A DNA stretch of 9,687 nt from an uncultured Oscillospiraceae bacterium (lineage in GTDB: Bacteria > Bacillota > Clostridia > Oscillospirales > Oscillospiraceae): the NCBI GenBank assembly GCA_934591725.1, contig CAKTPR010000084.1, positions 1-9,687 of the forward strand, given 5' to 3'. Position 1 is the stretch's first letter. Every line of letters starts with the position of its first letter. Below are positions 5,701 through 9,687 of the stretch, in pieces. The notes beneath the pieces were generated by a model that made no database searches, was not told the DNA's origin, and was given only the letters and a program-made list of their open reading frames with translations. The translations under genes were made by a program, and so were the position numbers.

Positions 5701-5729
5701 ATTGTATCAGGCCGCTGAAAAATACGCAA
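5701..5729 (-). promoter_or_regulatory. Promoter of the deformylase homologue
   Basis: On the minus strand: TTGCGT (5729-5724), a 17-bp spacer and TACAAT (5706-5701), with an extended -10 TG. The predicted start near 5694 gives a leader of about 20 nt that includes the AAGGAG site. Confidence 0.7.
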
Positions 5730-5769
5730 GTCCCGCAGTGCCTTGAATATATTTTCGCATAATCAGTTG

Positions 5770-5798
5770 TTGAATGTTCGGATAAATTGTGCTTTAAT
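5770..5798 (+). promoter_or_regulatory. Promoter of the macro-domain gene
   Basis: TTGAAT (5770-5775), a 17-bp spacer and TTTAAT (5793-5798), with an extended -10 TGC just before it. The leader is about 30 nt. It diverges from the deformylase promoter about 40 bp away, and no shared operator is evident between them. Confidence 0.65.
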
Positions 5799-5836
5799 GT
5801 ACTTATACTTCAAAAATCTTATCAGGCGGTGATACA

Positions 5837-6883
5837 ATGCCCTTTCTTATCGTTCGCAGCGATATAACCAGAATGTCCGTGGACGCCATTGTCAACGCGG
5901 CCAAAGAGTCTCTGCTGGGAGGCGGCGGTGTGGACGGCTGCATCCACCGCGCAGCGGGGCCGGAGCTGCTGGAAGAGTGCCGGACTCTTGGCGGCTGCAA
6001 AACCGGCGAGGCCAAGATCACCGCAGCGTACCGTCTGCCGTGCAGGTATGTGATCCATACAGTCGGCCCGGTGTGGCGCGGCGGCAGCTTCGGCGAGCAC
6101 GAGCAGCTCGTCTCCTGCTACCGGTCGAGCCTTGCGCTGGCAAAAGAGTACGGCTGCGAGACTGTCGCTTTTCCGCTGATATCCTCCGGCGCTTACGGCT
6201 ATCCCAAGGAGCAGGCGCTGCGCACGGCAGCGGATACGATCGGCGAGTTCCTGCGGGAAAACGACATGACCGTCTATCTCGTCATCTTTGACCGCAAGGC
6301 CTACCAGATAAGCAGCAGTCTGTTTGCCGACATTACCGAGTATATAGACGACCATTATGCCGACACGCACTCCGACTCGCCGTGGGAGCGTCTGCGCAGG
6401 GAGACCGGCGCTGTTCCCTTGGCAAGCTCCGTCCATAAGGACGAGGACGATGAGCTCACCGTATCCTATGCGTCTTCCGTGCCGGATAATAAATGCGCTC
6501 TGCCTTATATGTCCGCCGCACTGGATGATCTGCTCACGCACCTGGACGCTGGGTTTTCGGAGACGCTGCTGGATCTTATCGACCGCAGCGGGAAAAAGGA
6601 CTCCGAGATATATAAGCGAGCCAACGTCGACCGCAAGCTGTTCTCCAAAATACGCAGCAATCCCAACTACAAGCCCTCCAAGCCCACGGCTATCGCCTTT
6701 GCCATCGCACTGGAGCTGGATCTGGATGAGACACGAGACTTTATCTCCCGCGCCGGTTATGCGCTGAGCTCCAGCAGCAAGTTTGATGTTATCATTGAAT
6801 ATTTCATAAGCCGGAAGAAGTACGATATTTTTGAGATCAACGAAGCTCTGTTTGCCTTTGACCAGAGTCTGCTGGGAGCGTGA
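5837..6883 (+). CDS. Macro domain protein fused to a C-terminal HTH-like module
   Basis: This 348-aa two-domain protein starts at ATG 5837, with AGGCGGTG at 5824-5831. Residues 1-165 are a MacroD/YmdB-type macro domain, the fold that binds ADP-ribose and in many members hydrolyses ADP-ribosyl or O-acetyl-ADP-ribose bonds: SDIT (8-11), VNAAKESLLGGGGVDG (19-34), IHRAAGPELLEEC, HTVGPVWRGG (74-83) and the phosphate loop SSGAYGYP (116-123). Asp33 and His37 are kept, but the Asn equivalent to YmdB Asn25 is Lys23 (codon AAA). A variable, acidic and Ser-rich linker (about 166-225) leads to a helical C-terminal module (226-348). That module has an XRE-like segment (243-275, ending DRKLFSKIRSN), the helix-rich SKPTAIAFAIALELDLDETR (281-300), and an RAGYALSSSSKFDVIIEYFI block. 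I have the impression that this module recurs in other Firmicutes proteins. An ADP-ribose-responsive regulator or reader is plausible but unproven. It is monocistronic, ending in a strong hairpin. Confidence 0.92.
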   Translation: MPFLIVRSDITRMSVDAIVNAAKESLLGGGGVDGCIHRAAGPELLEECRTLGGCKTGEAKITAAYRLPCRYVIHTVGPVWRGGSFGEHEQLVSCYRSSLALAKEYGCETVAFPLISSGAYGYPKEQALRTAADTIGEFLRENDMTVYLVIFDRKAYQISSSLFADITEYIDDHYADTHSDSPWERLRRETGAVPLASSVHKDEDDELTVSYASSVPDNKCALPYMSAALDDLLTHLDAGFSETLLDLIDRSGKKDSEIYKRANVDRKLFSKIRSNPNYKPSKPTAIAFAIALELDLDETRDFISRAGYALSSSSKFDVIIEYFISRKKYDIFEINEALFAFDQSLLGA

Positions 6884-6922
6884 GCGCTGCACTCAGTCCC
6901 GCCGTCCCAGCCGCGATATAGC

Positions 6923-6964
6923 CAAAGCTGCGGCAGCCGTTTTATCACGGCTGCCGCAGCTTTG
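6923..6964. terminator. Perfect 18-bp hairpin between convergent genes
   Basis: CAAAGCTGCGGCAGCCGT (6923-6940) pairs with ACGGCTGCCGCAGCTTTG (6947-6964) around the 6-nt loop TTTATC. The arms begin CAAAG and end CTTTG, so either strand has a short U-run at the stem base; the plus strand continues GAGTTTATG. It sits between the macro gene (ends 6883) and the GT2 gene (ends 6982) and most likely terminates both. Confidence 0.85.
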
Positions 6965-6981
6965 AGTTTATGCACCTGCGT

Positions 6982-7953
6982 TTATTCAGATAGATTTATA
7001 TCCTCTTCTTCCCAGGTGCGCTCGCTGATTATATAGCGCGGGCGGTGCTTGGTCTCCATGTATATCTTCCCGATGTACTCGCCTATGATGCCAAGGCAGA
7101 TGAGCTGCACGCCGCTGACAAAGCAGACGATGCAGGTCATGCTCGCCCAGCCCGCGACAGCCTTGCCGCACAGTGCCGTGATGAGCGCCCAGAGGCAGCC
7201 GATAAAGCTTATCAGCGCAACGATGATGCCAAAGCCCGTGATGAACTGGAGCGGCTTTACCGAAAGGCTCGTGATGCCGTCGACCGCGAGGGCGATCATT
7301 TTCTTGAGCGGATAGTGGCTCTCGCCGGCGATGCGCTCGGCGCGGGAGTAGCTGACCGAAGTGCTCTTGAAGCCGACGAGCGGTATCAATCCGCGCAGGA
7401 AGAGATTGACCTCCTTGAAGTTTGCAAACTCCTTGAGGACGCGTGCACTTATAAGGCGGTAGTCGGCATGGTTATAGACGACCTCCGCGCCCATCATCGC
7501 GAGGAACTTATAGAAGCTCTGCGCGGTGAAGCGCTTGAAGAAGGTGTCCGTCTCGCGGCTGGAGCGCACGCCGTAGACGACCTCGCAGCCGTCGAGGTAA
7601 GCGTCGACCATCGCGTCCATCGCGTTTATGTCGTCCTGCCCGTCGCAGTCAATGGAGATCGTGATATCGCATTTGTCCTTCGCCTCCATGAGCCCGGCAA
7701 GAACGGCGTTCTGGTGCCCGCGGTTGCGGCTCTGGCTGATGCCGATATAATGCTCGTCCGCCTTCGCAAGCTCCTGGATGATGCTCCACGTATTATCCTT
7801 GCTGCCGTCGTTTACGAAAAGCACGCGGCTGTCGGCGCTTATCTTGCCCGCGGCTGTAAGAGAATTGAGCTTTTCGAGGAACATCGGCGCGGTGATTGGG
7901 AGAACCTCCTGCTCGTTGTAGCAGGGAATAACGATAAATAGTCTTGGTGTCAT
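6982..7953 (-). CDS. GT2 polyprenyl-phosphate glycosyltransferase, GtrB/DPM type
   Basis: This 323-aa membrane-bound family 2 glycosyltransferase would transfer a sugar from a nucleotide donor to polyprenyl phosphate on the cytoplasmic face. The GT-A domain shows VIPCYNE (8-14), VNDGSKDNT (47-55), SRNRGHQNAV (75-84), and the metal-binding DxD as Asp102-Cys-Asp104 in SIDCDGQD. YGVRSSRE (127-134) and GESHYPLKKM (210-219) are further GtrB-like landmarks. Two transmembrane helices follow (about 237-260 and 270-295), then a cytoplasmic tail with IGEYIGKIY, as in GtrB/YkcC proteins. The ATG at 7953 has AAGGAGGT immediately upstream and overlaps the stop of the preceding membrane-enzyme gene by 4 nt. 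The pair looks functional: this enzyme charges the lipid carrier and the partner uses it. The sugar cannot be told from sequence. Confidence 0.93.
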   Translation of the reverse strand: MTPRLFIVIPCYNEQEVLPITAPMFLEKLNSLTAAGKISADSRVLFVNDGSKDNTWSIIQELAKADEHYIGISQSRNRGHQNAVLAGLMEAKDKCDITISIDCDGQDDINAMDAMVDAYLDGCEVVYGVRSSRETDTFFKRFTAQSFYKFLAMMGAEVVYNHADYRLISARVLKEFANFKEVNLFLRGLIPLVGFKSTSVSYSRAERIAGESHYPLKKMIALAVDGITSLSVKPLQFITGFGIIVALISFIGCLWALITALCGKAVAGWASMTCIVCFVSGVQLICLGIIGEYIGKIYMETKHRPRYIISERTWEEEDINLSE

Positions 7954-9398
7954 GCTGACCTCCTTGATTTTTCACTGCCGCCCAGTGCAAAGGCAGCCAA
8001 TATTATAATAACCGGAATTATCGAATAATGGTACCGGCTCGAAACCTCGACCAGCATATGCGCCAGCGTGAGCCCCAGCATATACAGCGGCGGCAGCAGA
8101 CATGCGCTCAGCCTTGAACTGCGCCTGAGCACGAATATGCCGCGGAGCGCCAGCAGCACGCAGCCGTAATAGAACACATTACATATCACCATGCACAGCT
8201 TGACAAACAGCTCCGGTCTGGTAAAGCGGTAGGTATAGCCGCCGAGCTCGTCATTGCCCATAAACGCCATGAGCTTTGAGGCAAAGAGCCGGCCGAAATC
8301 TATTCCTGAGGAAAGGCGCTCCTTCAGGTGCGGCAGCATCTCCTCCTGCGCCTGGCTCGTCGTCGCGCCGGGGCGGCTCAGGTAGGAGAACAGCAGATCC
8401 ATGTCCTCCGCGCTCCACTGCCCCTGCGTCTCTTCATTGAAGCCGACGTATATGTTGTACACCGGGAAGGAGGCGGGCTCCATGCCGAGCACATTTTCAA
8501 CGTGCCTGTCCCACATCTCCCCCGTCGCTTTGTATATGCCGAGGAGCGCGACGAGGATAACGAGCCACATTTTCCACTGCGCGCCGTCTTTTATGTCGCG
8601 GCCGCGCAGGAACAGCAGCCAGAGCACGAGCGCGATAAGAAGTATCGCCGAAATCGGGCGGACAATATTCACCGCGCGCAGCAGCACACCGAGCGCCAGA
8701 CCCCACAGCAGGCAGATGCCGAGCTGCCGCGGAAGGCTCCCGCGCCGCTCCTCAACAAGCACGATGAGGTAAAAGAACAGCAGGATAAGGCAGGTATAGA
8801 GCGGCTCTGAGAACACAAGCGGATCAAGCATCAGCTTTGACGGGCAGACTATCCACAGCAGATACGCCAGCGCCGCCGTCAATGGTGACGCAAGGCGCAG
8901 ACAGATGCCGTATATCAGCAGCCCGCTCAGGCAGGTGAGAATAACGTTTATAACGGCGGCGACCATGACGTGCTCGCCGAAAATTTTCAGAAAGACGCTG
9001 AGAAAGGTAGAGCAGCCGAGGATGTGCGGGTACATGGCGATGTACCACGGGGCGTCGATCTCGCCGCCGAAGGCCAGCGCGCAGGCCGTCTGCCAATATG
9101 TCGCATAATCGCTGAACGGCTCGATGCGCACTGCGAGCACCCACGCGAAATTCACCGCCGCGCACAGCAGCGTCAGCAGCAGCGCGGTCTTGCCCATGTC
9201 GGCAGACGCCAAAGTTCTGAGCTTACCGTGTGCACACAAGCGGTATAGGATGAACGCCCACACAGCGCCTGCCAGCAGCGCGATCAGATATGAATGCTGC
9301 GTGAGCCCGTTCACTGCTGTCAGCAGCAGCGCCGCCGACATGATGAGCAGCAGGATGCCAAGCATTATTTTTCTGAAAATGTCCGACGCTCGTTCCAT
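7950..9398 (-). CDS. Polytopic GT39/PMT-like membrane glycosyltransferase
   Basis: This 482-aa integral membrane protein has roughly ten hydrophobic segments (for example about 11-30, 37-54, 71-90, 145-167, 171-186, 201-215, 225-245, 249-265, 278-289, 401-421, 432-450, 458-472). Its layout fits GT-C enzymes of the GT39 (protein mannosyltransferase/ArnT-like) group. The first large extracytoplasmic loop has EPFSDYATYW (93-102), with an acidic residue (Asp97) placed like the GT39 catalytic acid. Other landmarks are NIVRP (244-248), a soluble loop at about 292-375, and EVSSRYHYS (451-459) before the last helix. It probably takes sugar from a polyprenyl-phosphate carrier made by the GT2 enzyme it overlaps. 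The ORF extends upstream to 9572, but the -35/-10 boxes lie inside that extension, so ATG 9398 is chosen. The Shine-Dalgarno there is poor (GGCGG with a 12-nt gap). The acceptor is unknown. Confidence 0.87.
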   Translation of the reverse strand: MERASDIFRKIMLGILLLIMSAALLLTAVNGLTQHSYLIALLAGAVWAFILYRLCAHGKLRTLASADMGKTALLLTLLCAAVNFAWVLAVRIEPFSDYATYWQTACALAFGGEIDAPWYIAMYPHILGCSTFLSVFLKIFGEHVMVAAVINVILTCLSGLLIYGICLRLASPLTAALAYLLWIVCPSKLMLDPLVFSEPLYTCLILLFFYLIVLVEERRGSLPRQLGICLLWGLALGVLLRAVNIVRPISAILLIALVLWLLFLRGRDIKDGAQWKMWLVILVALLGIYKATGEMWDRHVENVLGMEPASFPVYNIYVGFNEETQGQWSAEDMDLLFSYLSRPGATTSQAQEEMLPHLKERLSSGIDFGRLFASKLMAFMGNDELGGYTYRFTRPELFVKLCMVICNVFYYGCVLLALRGIFVLRRSSRLSACLLPPLYMLGLTLAHMLVEVSSRYHYSIIPVIIILAAFALGGSEKSRRSA

Positions 9399-9434
9399 CT
9401 TCCGGTATAACCGCCTGTCGTTCAATGTGATGTT

Positions 9435-9463
9435 ATTATATTCCATCGGACACATAACGTCAA
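9435..9463 (-). promoter_or_regulatory. Promoter of the glycosyltransferase operon
   Basis: On the minus strand: TTGACG (9463-9458), a 17-bp spacer and a perfect TATAAT (9440-9435). Transcription would start near 9428, about 30 nt before the ATG at 9398. This rules out the longer ORF starts at 9572 and at the Met codons near 9446-9455. Confidence 0.85.
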
Positions 9464-9508
9464 GAAATTCGTCGGTTACGCAGGTGCTTCCGGCGCGAAA
9501 ACGCGCAG

Positions 9509-9537
9509 TTGCGGCATTCGCTGCATCATTGTATAAA
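9509..9537 (+). promoter_or_regulatory. Possible promoter of the SpoVT-like gene
   Basis: TTGCGG (9509-9514), a 17-bp spacer and TATAAA (9532-9537) fit a sigma-A promoter, although the -35 box is weak. SpoVT genes are forespore (sigma-G) controlled in Bacillus, but I cannot identify a convincing sigma-G pair here. The promoter is divergent from the glycosyltransferase promoter, with the two -35 boxes about 45 bp apart. Confidence 0.4.
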
Positions 9538-9595
9538 CTCCCAAAAGCTGCAAACAATATCACGGAAGACAATCTGAGCCAAAGGAGAAATATAT

Positions 9596-9687
9596 ATGAA
9601 AGCTACCGGAATAGTCCGCAGGATCGACGATTTGGGCCGTGTCGTGATCCCGAAGGAGATCCGCCGAACTATGCGTATCCGCGAGGG
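9596..9687 (+). CDS. spoVT: SpoVT/AbrB-type transition-state regulator, N-terminal fragment
   Basis: Thirty complete codons are visible before the window ends. The protein starts MKATGIVRRIDDLGRVVIPK, then EIRRTMRIREG, which is the swapped-hairpin AbrB DNA-binding domain in nearly the form found in SpoVT. Within this domain the Arg residues and the DDLGRVVIPKEIR core make the DNA-binding dimer. AAAGGAG at 9581-9587 lies 8 nt before the ATG. A full-length SpoVT would continue into a GAF domain and regulate genes during spore formation. A shorter AbrB paralogue with the same N-terminus cannot be excluded from this fragment. Its presence implies an endospore-forming lineage, or one descended from spore formers. 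Confidence 0.85.
   Translation, partial: MKATGIVRRIDDLGRVVIPKEIRRTMRIRE

Noticed and set aside
5822..6892. A 356-codon minus-strand open frame antisense to the macro gene
   Set aside because: It is slightly longer than the real gene, but its translation has no recognisable motif, while the plus strand encodes clear macro-domain motifs with a ribosome binding site and promoter. It is a frame shadow of GC-rich coding sequence.
7045..7941. A 298-codon plus-strand open frame antisense to the GT2 gene
   Set aside because: No ribosome binding site or family motif; Arg/Ala/Asp-rich composition typical of an antisense shadow. The minus strand encodes an unmistakable glycosyltransferase.
9399..9572. 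N-terminal extension of the GT39-like protein (58 extra residues)
   Set aside because: The extension contains the operon's TTGACG-17-TATAAT promoter and has no membrane or signal character, so it is not translated from this promoter.

Overview
The window looks like chromosomal DNA from a spore-forming, gut-associated Clostridia (Oscillospiraceae-like) bacterium. The evidence is moderately high GC, strong AGGAGG-type ribosome binding sites, Firmicutes-type -35/-10 promoters with 17-bp spacers, a Gram-positive-type bile salt hydrolase (bile exposure) and the start of a SpoVT-like sporulation regulator. The assignment is inferred from protein character, not from a database match. No rRNA, tRNA, CRISPR array, transposase or phage gene is visible, and no stretch over 300 bases lacks a gene.

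Layout. (1) Positions 1-1827, minus strand: a promoter drives a bile salt hydrolase/penicillin V acylase family enzyme, then a small lipoprotein with a Pro/Thr/Glu stalk. After a 95-nt gap there may be a third gene whose first five codons run off the left edge. Its ribosome binding site can be sealed by a 12-bp stem. (2) 1883-3135, plus strand: an ElaA-type GNAT acetyltransferase and a TPR-like protein of unknown role, closed by a clear hairpin terminator. (3) 3159-5196, minus strand: a TetR-family repressor, a DUF6323-like protein and a DUF6179-like protein, joined by two 4-nt stop/start overlaps. The consensus-like promoter is studded with three GTATAC palindromes, a strong sign of autorepression. 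(4) 5263-5729, minus strand: a short peptide deformylase homologue keeping the metal ligands but with Met in place of the motif-I Gln. (5) 5770-6883, plus strand: a macro domain fused to a C-terminal HTH-like module, with Lys where MacroD/YmdB-type hydrolases have a catalytic Asn. (6) 6923-6964: a perfect 18-bp hairpin between convergent genes. (7) 6982-9463, minus strand: a polytopic GT39/PMT-like glycosyltransferase and a GtrB/DPM-like GT2 enzyme, overlapping by 4 nt; together they look like a lipid-linked sugar transfer module. (8) 9596 to the end, plus strand: the N-terminus of a SpoVT/AbrB-type regulator, divergent from (7).

Promoter positions settle most start codons. Several ORFs run upstream through their own -35/-10 boxes, so the shorter starts given here are preferred. 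The two most interesting loci are the TetR-DUF6323-DUF6179 operon with its operator array and the macro-HTH fusion with an altered active site.
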